Assembly (NCBI GenBank): GCA_965207345.1
Contig: OZ242280.1
Span: 1,240,001 to 1,304,000, forward strand
Length of the DNA: 64,000 bases
Direction: 5' to 3'
Origin: G965207345 sp965207345
GTDB lineage: Bacteria; Pseudomonadota; Gammaproteobacteria; PS1; Pseudothioglobaceae
Position numbers and translations under genes: made by a program. Numbering within the stretch: the stretch's first letter is position 1; every line of letters starts with the position of its first letter. The notes below the pieces were generated by a model. It had not been told where the DNA came from. It made no database searches and saw only the letters and a list, made by a program, of their open reading frames with translations. Of the stretch, positions 9,054 to 17,555 are shown piece by piece.

Positions 9054-9677
9054 TTAGTAATAAGTTAATTCCACGCGCCTATTTTTTTGCCAAGCTGCTG
9101 CATCATGACCAAAATCTGCTGGTTTTTCCTCACCATAACTAATCACATCAACTCTATCCTCAACACCATACAATGCTAATATTTCTTTGACAGAAAGCGC
9201 ACGATTTTCACCTAGAGCAAGGTTATAGCCCCGACCCCCCCTTTCATCGCTATGTCCTTCTAAGCGCAGTTTAAAGGTGCTATTATCTCTCATAAAGCGT
9301 GCGTGTTTAACAATTTCTGCTGTTTTATCTTCATCTAAATCCGCGCTATCAAAAGCAAAATAAAATACAAATTGTACTTGGTTTTTAAGTTTATTAATAG
9401 CACGCTCTTTAGGAGTTAATGGTATATCAGAGATAGTATTTCCCTGTTTATCTTGTATTTTATCCTCAGATAATTCAAGCAAATCTGTTACTAATGCTTC
9501 ATCTGCAACCAAATCTTTTATTTGAGCATCAACTCTATAGTCACGAACAGGCACATCTCTACTTTCAGTAACTGGCTTTTTATTTGAAAAAACTCCTTTA
9601 TCACTAAGCCAACTACAAGAGGGTAAAAGTAATACAAAACTCATGGCCATAATAAAATAAGATATTATCGTTTTCAT
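9054..9677 (-). CDS. pal: Peptidoglycan-associated lipoprotein Pal
   Basis: Outer-membrane lipoprotein that anchors the envelope to peptidoglycan and partners TolB. It has 207 residues. The signal peptide ends in a lipobox (LLPSC) with Cys21 as the lipidated residue. The OmpA-like peptidoglycan-binding domain occupies the C-terminal ~110 residues, with FYFAFDSADL, the LEGHSDERG motif and an NLALGENRALSV helix. The linker between Cys21 and the domain is longer than in E. coli Pal (173 residues). It lies 27 bases after tolB on the same strand. Confidence 0.95.
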   Translation of the reverse strand: MKTIISYFIMAMSFVLLLPSCSWLSDKGVFSNKKPVTESRDVPVRDYRVDAQIKDLVADEALVTDLLELSEDKIQDKQGNTISDIPLTPKERAINKLKNQVQFVFYFAFDSADLDEDKTAEIVKHARFMRDNSTFKLRLEGHSDERGGRGYNLALGENRALSVKEILALYGVEDRVDVISYGEEKPADFGHDAAAWQKNRRVELTYY

Positions 9678-9704
9678 GTTAATACTCAGTTAAAAAATAA
9701 ATAT

Positions 9705-11039
9705 TTAGTCTAAATAATTGGACCAGCTCGGATCCCTTACCTCACCTAATGTATCGCTCAGTTGATATGAACGAAGTCCATCAATAGAAACAACCGACAA
9801 TACGCCAATACCAGCATTGTTTGTTGCATAGACTATCATACCACTATTAGGAGAAAAATAAGGGGATTCATCTAGATTGTTCTGTGTCATAACGGTCCAT
9901 TCATGATTAATTAAATCAAATAACGCAATATGATAACGAGCATCTTTAAAGCTTAACATTGTTAAGTAGCGTCCATCTGGTGAAAAATTAGCACCACTAT
10001 TATGTTCGCCATAATAACTCATACGTTTAGTTTCATTCGTCTTTAGATTTTTTAAATAAATTTGTGCTCGACCATTACGATTAGAAGTAAAGGCGATGCG
10101 TTTACCATCTGGCGAAAAAGTTGGTTCGGTATCAATGGCACTATGCGTCGTAATTCTACTTAAATTTTGTGTTTTTAAATCATAAATATAAATATCTTTA
10201 TTGCCATCTTTAGAAAGTGTAAGTGCTAATTTTTCACTGTCAGGATACCATGCAGGTGTACTGGCAATACCATCAAATCTAGGTAATGTTTTAGTTTTTC
10301 GGCGTACAAACGGATACTTAATAAATATCTCTGAATAACCATTTTGAAAAGAAACAAAAGCAATGCGTGTGTTATCTGGCGACCAAACAGGTGACATTAG
10401 TGGTTCTGTTGACTCAATAATTGTTTGTGCACGTTTACCATCAGTATTGGCAATTTCTATTTTATAGTGTAGTTTACCAAGATTATCTCGTGTTACACTT
10501 ACGTAGGATAAATGTGTATCAAATGCGCCTTTTTCGCCAAGCAATGCCTCATAAATCTTATCACTGATTTTGTGTGCAATTTTGTGTTTAGCGTTTTTGT
10601 TTACAAGATAACGAGAAGCAAAAATACGTTTTTTAGCGTAAACATCATAGCCATAAACATTAACTTCAAAAAAGTTTTTACCATTATCTTTGATGTTGCC
10701 AAGCACAACAGCTTCCATTTTTTGTGTATGCCATTTAGAAAAATTAACCGCATCTGGCGTGTCATCTGCAGATATAACAATAGGGCTATTTGGCGCATCA
10801 AAGCGTCCGCTTCTATTTAAATCGCTTCGTATGATATGTGCTATTTCAGTTAAATGTTGTGCCTTGCCTGCTACCTTAAATGGCAAAACTGCAATAGGCA
10901 ATGCATTTTTATCGCCTTTTAGTACAATAACTTCTAGCAAAGCAAAACTGTAACTTGTATAAAAAATAGCGCATAAAAGAAAAAGGTTTCGTATTTGTAA
11001 AAACAAAGTACTCACTATTAATCGCGCTCTTCTATCCAA
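9705..11039 (-). CDS. tolB: Tol-Pal translocation protein TolB
   Basis: Periplasmic beta-propeller protein of the Tol-Pal envelope complex. It has up to 444 residues, with an N-terminal signal segment, a TolB-N domain, and five propeller blades in the C-terminal half marked by SPVWSPDNTRIAF, TPAWYPDSEKLAL, EPTFSPDGKRIAF, GANFSPDGRYLTM and SPYFSPNSGMIVY. The longest frame starts at a TTG at 11039 and overlaps the iscX end by 22 bases. A GTG at 11015 (residue 9), 3 bases after the iscX stop, gives a cleaner signal peptide and is an equally good start. Either way it is translationally close to iscX. Confidence 0.93.
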   Translation of the reverse strand: MDRRARLIVSTLFLQIRNLFLLCAIFYTSYSFALLEVIVLKGDKNALPIAVLPFKVAGKAQHLTEIAHIIRSDLNRSGRFDAPNSPIVISADDTPDAVNFSKWHTQKMEAVVLGNIKDNGKNFFEVNVYGYDVYAKKRIFASRYLVNKNAKHKIAHKISDKIYEALLGEKGAFDTHLSYVSVTRDNLGKLHYKIEIANTDGKRAQTIIESTEPLMSPVWSPDNTRIAFVSFQNGYSEIFIKYPFVRRKTKTLPRFDGIASTPAWYPDSEKLALTLSKDGNKDIYIYDLKTQNLSRITTHSAIDTEPTFSPDGKRIAFTSNRNGRAQIYLKNLKTNETKRMSYYGEHNSGANFSPDGRYLTMLSFKDARYHIALFDLINHEWTVMTQNNLDESPYFSPNSGMIVYATNNAGIGVLSVVSIDGLRSYQLSDTLGEVRDPSWSNYLD

Positions 11040-11224
11040 TACATTTGTATCGCTTCCAAAATTTTTTCGTTAGAACGATGAGGCTCATCCACAAAACTAT
11101 CTAAGGCAATGATCCAAGCGTGTAAATCAGTAAAACGAATGGTGCTTGGATCAATATCAGGATATTTCTCACAAAGTAAAATAGCAATTTCTAAAGAATC
11201 AGTCCAATGCAAGTCTTCTGTCAT
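11018..11224 (-). CDS. iscX: Fe-S cluster assembly modulator IscX
   Basis: Small acidic protein of 68 residues, the usual size for IscX (YfhJ), which binds IscS and iron and tunes Fe-S assembly. Family hallmarks are visible: the LHWTDSLEIAI start, the YPDIDP segment and the terminal IQMYWIEERD. In most gammaproteobacteria iscX closes the isc operon after fdx; here no isc gene is nearby and it instead leads the tolB-pal-cpoB run, overlapping or abutting tolB. An inverted repeat stands 23 bases before its start codon. Confidence 0.93.
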   Translation of the reverse strand: MTEDLHWTDSLEIAILLCEKYPDIDPSTIRFTDLHAWIIALDSFVDEPHRSNEKILEAIQMYWIEERD

Positions 11225-11246
11225 AATTTATCACCTATAAAAATAT

Positions 11247-11276
11247 TTCCTATAGAATAGGAAAAATACTATTATA
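11247..11276 (-). promoter_or_regulatory. Candidate iscX promoter and hairpin/operator
   Basis: Minus-strand TATAAT occupies 11271-11276. Downstream of it lies a perfect 7-base inverted repeat, TTCCTAT-AGA-ATAGGAA in plus-strand reading (11247-11263). It sits between the candidate -10 and the iscX ATG (11224), so it would be transcribed and could act as a leader hairpin or an operator. No convincing -35 is visible. Confidence 0.35.
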
Positions 11277-11378
11277 CCAAAAATCTTAAATCTAACAGCG
11301 CAATTACAAGCGATCAGGCAGTTGCAACAAGAGTGTGAAGAGCGTAGCGTGGAACTTTGCAAAATCGGTAACGGGTAT

Positions 11379-11470
11379 AGCTATCAATCACGCGCGTAAT
11401 ACGCTGAATTACGGTAGCAGGAGCATGGTACGACGGCATAAGCTATCAAATCACGCGCGTAATACGCTGA
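11379..11470 (+). repeat. Two-copy direct repeat in a GC-richer islet
   Basis: A 29-30 base sequence occurs twice (11379-11407 and 11441-11470) with one single-base indel between copies and a 33-base unrelated spacer. Each copy contains the inverted repeat GCGTA-A-TACGC. The surrounding stretch (about 11290-11660) is visibly richer in G and C than its neighbours. It holds one weak 63-codon frame (11484-11675) that I do not accept as a gene. Confidence 0.6.
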
Positions 11471-11787
11471 TACCGCCAGGCTGTTGATGATGGAACTGAC
11501 AATGACGCCCCTTTTTCAAAGAAGGGATGCCAGTAATGTAAGCAAGAGGATCGACGGAAAAAAGATGTCAGCCATTGAAGTAATTCAGGAGATTGTCATA
11601 CATTACCACGCCTGCAACCTTTGCTTAGCGAGTACCCTTGATAGTTTCATGCAAGTTTCGTGTAGGGTTCTATAAAATAATTTACGTCCAGTAACTCATT
11701 GTATTATATATTCTATTTTTATAAAATCATAGATAACTAAAGACTTTGGAGTATTTTTTTAATTTTTTAAATTTATCTTAGGGGGCT

Positions 11788-12626
11788 ATGGTGCCAGATT
11801 ATAAATCTCATTTTATTACTTATGGAGATGGAAAATTTTATTTTTCTAAGGCAAGATTATCTAGAGAGGCAAAAAATTCTGAATTTTTTGACTCAATAAA
11901 AGTCTACGGCCGAAGGGATATAAGCAAAACGTTTAAAAAAATTTTAGCTATATTTTAAAACAAAAGCATGGGGGAGGTTACTGGATATGGAAAGTTTTTA
12001 TTATTAGTAAAAGAATGGAGGAGATAGAAGAAGGAGATTTTTTGATATATTTAGATGCTGGATGCAGTATTAATATAAAAGGGAAGACAAGATACCTAGA
12101 ATACCTTGAGATGTTAAATAATTCAAAATATGGTATTATTGCATTTGAATCTAATCCTAAAAATAAAGAAAGAGAGTTGACTACTAAAGAAATATTTAAT
12201 TATTTTAAGGTAGGTATAAATTCTGATATAGCCAAATCAAGTCAAATTCTTGCAACAGTATTAATAATGAAGAAAAACAAACATAGTTTATCTATTATAG
12301 ATAAATTTAAAGAAGTACTAGAGAGTAATCCAAAATTAATAACAGATTATTACAACAAGCAAAATCAAATACCCTCGTTCAGAGGTAATAGACATGATCA
12401 AAGTCTTTTGAGTATTATTGGCAAATTATATGGCTCAATATCATTAAAGAATGAATGTTTTTTCAGGCAAAGAAGTAATTTTGGTAAAAAGGAATCTTTA
12501 AAATATCCTTTTTGGGCGACGCGTATAAGGGATAAACAATTGAGGTTAATAGTAAGAAGAAGAATCATGATAAAAATACTAGGGGAAAATATATTTAACA
12601 TAATAAGGAATAGGATAAAAGGCTAG
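11788..12626 (+). pseudogene. Frameshifted polysaccharide-cluster (glycosyltransferase-like) gene
   Basis: An ATG at 11788 opens a frame that stops at 11956-11958. The +2-shifted frame then continues without a break to 12626 (it contains an ATG at 12015, giving a 203-residue remainder). The joined product resembles a family common in capsule and LPS clusters: HFITYGD near the start, HGGGYWIWK in the middle and IYLDAGCSIN, a DxG-like pocket, after it. Adding one A to the seven-A run at 11935-11941 restores a single frame of about 279 residues that passes through FKKNFSYILKQKHGGGYW. Function is probably sugar transfer; the exact family was not verified. It may be a pseudogene, a phase-variable gene or a sequencing error in a homopolymer. 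Confidence 0.65.
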
Positions 12627-12651
12627 GAAAAATATAACAATGTTTTATAAG

Positions 12652-14811
12652 TTATACTCTAAGGATAAATTTAATAAATTTTAATATTTTAAGTGCCAAA
12701 AATATTTGCCTTAACTCAGTATTATTTTTTATTAAAATAGTAATTAAAAGCGATTTAATAGCGTTATCTTTTTCTTCTATAACTACATTTTCAATATTAA
12801 CACCTAATTTAGAAATAGCATTTGCAACACTTGCTAACACGCCACGGCGATTTTCTACATCACAACGAATGAGCGCGCTAAATAACTCATCACTTTCTCT
12901 ATCCCATTCTAATCCAAGCCATTGCGGATGACTGGCTTTGACATGTTCTAGATTTGAACAGTGACTGCGATGAATAACCAAGCCCTTACCCTTAGTCATC
13001 ACTCCTGTAATGGCATCATCTGGAATCGGATGACAACAGTGTGCAAAACTGATTGCAGTGTGACGAATGTGCTTAATGGCGATACTGGCTGGTTTTTTTG
13101 CATAATCAGCACTAATTAATCTATTGAGTAAAATAGGAATCAAGATTTCACCTAAGCCGATTTTTAAGAATAAACTCTCATCATCTTTGCATGCTAAAAA
13201 TTTTAAACACTTTTGCCAATCTTGAACATTGATACTTTCAAGTGTCATGTTTTGACTAGAAAGTGCACTTTTTAATAAATGCTTACCCAGGCTAATCAAT
13301 TTACTTTTAACATTATTTTGTAATTCAGTTTTAATCGCAGTTCTTGCTTTTGCTGTTACAACATATTTAAGCCAATTGGTTTGCGGTCGAATAAACTTAT
13401 CGGTTTTAACATTGATGGTTTGTCCACTTTTTAATACACTAGAAAGTGGTTTTAGTTTTCTATTAACTTGTGCACTCACAGTATGATTGCCAATTTCAGT
13501 GTGAACAGCATAAGCAAAATCAATAATTGTAGCACGATAAGGAAGTTGTATAATATCTCCTTTCGGTGTAAATACAAATACCTCGCTTGGAAATAAATCT
13601 TTTTTAATTTCTTCTAAAAATTCTACAGAAGTGTCTGTTTTTTCCTGAATTTCAAGCATTGCCTTGAACCAATATTGAGGCTCTTGTGCTGCAGTTTTCT
13701 TGGTTAAAGAAGTTTGTTTAGAGTTTTTTACATAAGATTTCTTTTCTTTATAATGCCAATGCGCTGCAATACCATGTTCAGCGATAAAATTCATATCTTC
13801 TGAGCGAATTTGAACTTCAATTGAAATTTCTTGTGGTCCAAACAAAATAGTATGTAAGGCTTGATAACCATTTGTTTTTGGCAGAGCGATATAATCTTTA
13901 AATTTTCCGGGTAGAGGTTTGTATAAATTATGAATACTCCCTAAAGCACGATAACAAGAATCAATATCGGAAACAATAAGGCGAAACGCATAAACATCAA
14001 ATACATCATGAATTCTAAGATGATCAATGCGCATTTTATTAAAAATACTATAAGCTTCTTTCGTGCGTCCACTCACTTGTGCTTTAATATTATCATCTTT
14101 AAGACGCCTTTCAATGGCAGATTGAATGTTGGTAATAAATTTTTTTTGATTACCTGCTTGCTTTTTAATATAATTCGTAATTACGCTATAACGAAAGGGA
14201 TAAAGTGTCGCAAATGCTAAATTCTCCAATTCAATTTTGATAGCATTCAAACCTAACCTATGCGCGATAGGTGCGTGTATTTCAAGCGTTTCCTTGGCGG
14301 TATAGTATTTTGATTTTTCAGATACTGCACTAATGGTGCGTATATTATGTAGCCTGTCCGCTAATTTAATTAAAATTACCCTGACATCATTTGTCATAGC
14401 CAAAAATAATTTACGAAAATTTTCAGCTTGTTTTTCAAGATTAGAATGCGAAGATAAACCCGTTAATTTAGTCACGCCATCCACAATATTTGCTACCTCG
14501 CTACCAAATTGTTTGCTAATATCAGATTTGGAAATATGCGTATCTTCAATACAGTCATGCAATATTGCAGCACAAATGCTTGCATTATCTAGTCTTAATT
14601 TTGCTAAAATCGTAGCAACAGTAAGCGGATGCGTAACATAAGGTTCACCAGATTTTCTTTGTTGTCCTGCATGCGCTTTTGCCGACATTAAATAAGCAGC
14701 GCGTACTTTTTTAATGTCCGTATCTGACATATAATCACTAAGTATAGTATGCAGTATATTAAAATAGACTAAGCTGTCATGATTTTTTATCACTAGAGTT
14801 TTTGATGCCAA
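12652..14811 (-). CDS. spoT: Bifunctional (p)ppGpp synthetase/hydrolase SpoT
   Basis: Stringent-response alarmone enzyme, 719 residues, typical of SpoT/Rel. The HD hydrolase domain is intact (His61 in YVTHP, H85-D86 in HDCIEDT, then NIVDGVTKL), so hydrolysis is expected. The synthetase domain follows (VYAFRLIV, Y.ALG.IH..YKP.PG.FKDYIA.PK.NGYQ, EVQIR). A TGS domain begins near residue 412 (VFVFTPKGDI), then a helical/CC region with the HCCHP.P motif, and a C-terminal ACT domain (RRGVLASVANAISKLGVNI). With a single such gene in view, bifunctionality is likely. It is transcribed alone, divergent from bamD. Confidence 0.94.
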   Translation of the reverse strand: MASKTLVIKNHDSLVYFNILHTILSDYMSDTDIKKVRAAYLMSAKAHAGQQRKSGEPYVTHPLTVATILAKLRLDNASICAAILHDCIEDTHISKSDISKQFGSEVANIVDGVTKLTGLSSHSNLEKQAENFRKLFLAMTNDVRVILIKLADRLHNIRTISAVSEKSKYYTAKETLEIHAPIAHRLGLNAIKIELENLAFATLYPFRYSVITNYIKKQAGNQKKFITNIQSAIERRLKDDNIKAQVSGRTKEAYSIFNKMRIDHLRIHDVFDVYAFRLIVSDIDSCYRALGSIHNLYKPLPGKFKDYIALPKTNGYQALHTILFGPQEISIEVQIRSEDMNFIAEHGIAAHWHYKEKKSYVKNSKQTSLTKKTAAQEPQYWFKAMLEIQEKTDTSVEFLEEIKKDLFPSEVFVFTPKGDIIQLPYRATIIDFAYAVHTEIGNHTVSAQVNRKLKPLSSVLKSGQTINVKTDKFIRPQTNWLKYVVTAKARTAIKTELQNNVKSKLISLGKHLLKSALSSQNMTLESINVQDWQKCLKFLACKDDESLFLKIGLGEILIPILLNRLISADYAKKPASIAIKHIRHTAISFAHCCHPIPDDAITGVMTKGKGLVIHRSHCSNLEHVKASHPQWLGLEWDRESDELFSALIRCDVENRRGVLASVANAISKLGVNIENVVIEEKDNAIKSLLITILIKNNTELRQIFLALKILKFIKFILRV

Positions 14812-15017
14812 AATATCTTCCTAAGATTTTTCTTGCTATGTCTTTTTTCGTTTAATAATACGAAAAATTTAAAAAACATACTTCAAGCATTATATTTAAT
14901 TTAATTTCACCGATAGTAATAACAACACTTTAGTTATAATGATAACACCTTATCTCTTGTTTTAAACAATAATTAGGCAAGGATTAATTATCTTAAATTA
15001 TTAAAATAACATTTATA

Positions 15018-15782
15018 ATGGAAATAAGTAAATTGAGTGTTTTAATATTATTAGCCTTGTTTTTATTAGCATGTTCAACTACAAAAGAAGATCCATATAA
15101 AGGTTGGACCCCAAAAAAATTTTATACTGAAGCAAAATTAGAATTAGAAAATGATAATTTAGAACAAGCCATAGAAATTTTTGAAAAATTACAATCAACC
15201 TACCCTGCTTCTAAATATAGTGCTCAAGCTAAATTAGAGATAGCTTATGCTTTGTTTAAAAATAAAGACTATAAAGCGGCAATTTCTAGTTTAGAAAGCT
15301 ATATCAAACTCTATCCAAACTCTTCCTACCTAGATTACGCTTATTATATGCGCGGGGTTATTTCTGAACAAAAAAACAAGTCGTTACTGGATAATATTTT
15401 GATTGATGAAGGGCAAAAAAATATCAAAGGCATAGAAGATTCACTTGATTATTACACTTTACTTATCAAAAAATTTCCAGAAAGTAAATACAGCAAAGAG
15501 GCAATTACTCAACTTATTAAACTGAGAAATATTTTAGCTAAGCACGAATTATTAGTCGCTAGTTTGTATTATCGTAAAAATCTTTATGTCGCCGCTGTTA
15601 ATCGTGCACAATATATCATAAAAAATTATCCTAATACACCTTCTGTTCCTATTGCATTAACACTGCTTATTAAGTTATATGACCGTATGCAGATGACAGA
15701 ATTAGAAAAAGACACACAGCGTGTGCTAGATGCAAGTTATCCTGATTATCATATTGAACTAGATGCGATACTCAGCTTATGA
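15018..15782 (+). CDS. bamD: Outer-membrane assembly lipoprotein BamD
   Basis: Essential lipoprotein of the BAM complex that inserts outer-membrane beta-barrels with BamA. It has 254 residues, the usual length. The signal peptide ends in a lipobox (FLLAC) with Cys19 as the lipidation site. TPR repeats fill the mature part (KLELENDNLEQAIEIFEKL, YALFKNKDYKAAISSLESY), and the DYAYYMRGV segment is characteristic of the ComL/YfiO family. Its stop overlaps the start of the next gene in an ATGA arrangement, so the two are probably translationally coupled. Confidence 0.94.
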   Translation: MEISKLSVLILLALFLLACSTTKEDPYKGWTPKKFYTEAKLELENDNLEQAIEIFEKLQSTYPASKYSAQAKLEIAYALFKNKDYKAAISSLESYIKLYPNSSYLDYAYYMRGVISEQKNKSLLDNILIDEGQKNIKGIEDSLDYYTLLIKKFPESKYSKEAITQLIKLRNILAKHELLVASLYYRKNLYVAAVNRAQYIIKNYPNTPSVPIALTLLIKLYDRMQMTELEKDTQRVLDASYPDYHIELDAILSL

Positions 15783-16975
15783 GTAAAGCGGAATGGTCTT
15801 GTAGTTTAAAAATTGCTTTAATTATGGCAAGTCGCATGCTTGGCTTGTTTATGTTGTTTCCTGTTTTTAGTATTTATGCACAAAATTATCAAACAACGCC
15901 AATTTTCATAGGGTTAGCAATTGGTATTTATGGTTTGACACAGGCACTTTTGCAAATTCCTTTTGGTTATTTATCTGACCAATATGGTCGCAAACCACTT
16001 TTAATCATTGGGCTAAGTTTATTTTTAATCGGTAGCCTAATGGCAGCAAATGCACAAGATATTATGGATATTATTGTGGCACGAACCGTGCAAGGTAGTG
16101 GTGCTGTTTCTGCTGTATTAATGGCATTTTTATCTGATGTTGTACGCGCAGAAAAACGCGCGTATGCTAATGCACTGATAGGCATACAAATAGGTCTTGC
16201 CTTTATATTAGCAATTGTTATAGCACCAAGCATAACACATTATTTTGATTTATCAGGTTTATTTCTTTTGATGGCACTACTAGCACTACTAGCACTTTTA
16301 ATAGCAATAATATTACCGAATACTTCAGTTCAAAAACAATATCAATTTTCAAGAGCACAGTTACATAATTTATTTTCTCCAGTATTATTGCGCTTAGATA
16401 TTAGTATTTATTTATTACATCTTATACTCAGTGCTACTTTTATTGTGTTACCACTTATTTTATTTGACAGACTCAATATTTCTCTATCTGATAATTGGCA
16501 ATTTTATTTACCTGTTATGCTTGTTTCTTTTCTACTAATGTTGCCTTTTATTGTATTATTTAGCAAATATAAAAAAACAAGCTTAGTATTCACTATTGCT
16601 ATTTTTGGCTTAGCAATAAGTCAATTTTTACTTTATCAATTGCCAAGCAAAATTTATATCGTATTTATATTAATGAGTATATTTTTTACTTTTTTTAATA
16701 TCCTAGAAGCGATATTGCCAAGCTTAGTTGCAAAAATTGCTCCTCAAGAAAAAAAGGGAGTAGCGATGGGAATATTTAGCACCGCCCAATTTTTAGGTAT
16801 ATTTTCAGGTGCGGCATTAGGTGGTTTTTTATATGACTTATTAGCATTAAAAACTGTTTTTTTATGCCTAGCTGTTATTGCTGTTTTTTGGGGTATTTAT
16901 ATCTTAAATTTAGCAAAAATAATGCAATATTTATCTTATCAATATGGTAAAAAAAGAAACTCAGTTAACGATTAA
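15779..16975 (+). CDS. Major facilitator superfamily transporter (YajR-like)
   Basis: Inner-membrane secondary transporter, 398 residues with about twelve hydrophobic segments. The MFS signature between segments 2 and 3 is clear (GYLSDQYGRKP), and segment 4 starts ARTVQGSGAVSAVLMAFLSD. The family match is to YajR-type drug/H+ antiporters, but the C-terminal cytoplasmic domain of E. coli YajR is absent. The substrate cannot be predicted. It starts inside the last codons of bamD and lies 44 bases before ssb. Confidence 0.85.
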   Translation: MSKAEWSCSLKIALIMASRMLGLFMLFPVFSIYAQNYQTTPIFIGLAIGIYGLTQALLQIPFGYLSDQYGRKPLLIIGLSLFLIGSLMAANAQDIMDIIVARTVQGSGAVSAVLMAFLSDVVRAEKRAYANALIGIQIGLAFILAIVIAPSITHYFDLSGLFLLMALLALLALLIAIILPNTSVQKQYQFSRAQLHNLFSPVLLRLDISIYLLHLILSATFIVLPLILFDRLNISLSDNWQFYLPVMLVSFLLMLPFIVLFSKYKKTSLVFTIAIFGLAISQFLLYQLPSKIYIVFILMSIFFTFFNILEAILPSLVAKIAPQEKKGVAMGIFSTAQFLGIFSGAALGGFLYDLLALKTVFLCLAVIAVFWGIYILNLAKIMQYLSYQYGKKRNSVND

Positions 16976-17019
16976 TTTTGAAACAATACTTAAAGAAAAT
17001 TTAGTTTAAAGGAGGGAAA

Positions 17020-17499
17020 ATGGCAGGGATAAACAAAGTCATATTAATAGGAAATTTAGGTGCTGATGTTGAATTAAAATATACACAAGACGGTCGGCCA
17101 ATTGCTAATATTAATGTAGCAACCAGCGAGACCTGGAAAGATAGAAGTGGACAGAAACAAGAACAAACTGAATGGCATAGAGTATCTTTGTTTGGTAAAC
17201 TTGCAGAAATTGCAAACCAATATTTACACAAAGGTTCAAAAGTCTATATTGAAGGTAAACTGCAAACGAGCAAATACCAAAAAAATGGTGAGGATAGATA
17301 CGCTACCCAAGTTGTCGTCAGTGGATTTTCCGGCACAATGCAGATACTAGATAAAAAAGATGCAAGTTACGAGGAAAATCAAGTGAGCAATCAGACAGAC
17401 ACTGCCAAGAAAGACGCACCTGTAAATGCACAAAATACTACTAAAGACGTACCTATTGAAACCGAGCCTGATGATTTCGAGGATGATATTCCGTTTTAG
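17020..17499 (+). CDS. ssb: Single-stranded DNA-binding protein
   Basis: Homotetrameric ssDNA-binding protein for replication, recombination and repair, 159 residues. The OB fold spans about residues 1-110 (NKVILIGNLGADVELKY, ATSETWKDR, EQTEWHRVSLFGKLAE). A short disordered linker follows, then the acidic tip DDFEDDIPF that recruits partner proteins. A good Shine-Dalgarno (AAAGGAGGG) precedes the ATG, the clearest in this part of the window. It is followed by a symmetrical terminator. Confidence 0.96.
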   Translation: MAGINKVILIGNLGADVELKYTQDGRPIANINVATSETWKDRSGQKQEQTEWHRVSLFGKLAEIANQYLHKGSKVYIEGKLQTSKYQKNGEDRYATQVVVSGFSGTMQILDKKDASYEENQVSNQTDTAKKDAPVNAQNTTKDVPIETEPDDFEDDIPF

Positions 17500-17507
17500 A
17501 AAATAGC

Positions 17508-17527
17508 TAAAAACAATACTGTTTTTA
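17508..17527. terminator. Bidirectional terminator between ssb and yejF
   Basis: A perfect 8-base inverted repeat, TAAAAACA-ATAC-TGTTTTTA, lies between the convergent ends of ssb (17499) and the ABC gene (17556). Its arms supply T-tracts on both strands, so it can terminate both transcripts. Confidence 0.6.
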
Positions 17528-17555
17528 AATTTAGGCTTAAATTAAACATTAAAGT

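Noticed and set aside
11379..11470. Possible mini-CRISPR (two ~30-base repeats, 33-base spacer)
   Set aside because: Only two copies, with an indel between them; no third repeat, no leader and no cas gene anywhere in the window.
11484..11675. 63-codon ORF in the GC-richer islet
   Set aside because: No Shine-Dalgarno, no recognisable domain, and it overlaps repeat-containing, probably non-coding sequence.
12015..12626. 203-codon ORF as a stand-alone gene
   Set aside because: Its frame continues upstream to about 11942 in family-like sequence (HGGGYWIWK), so it is the 3' part of a frameshifted gene, not an independent start.
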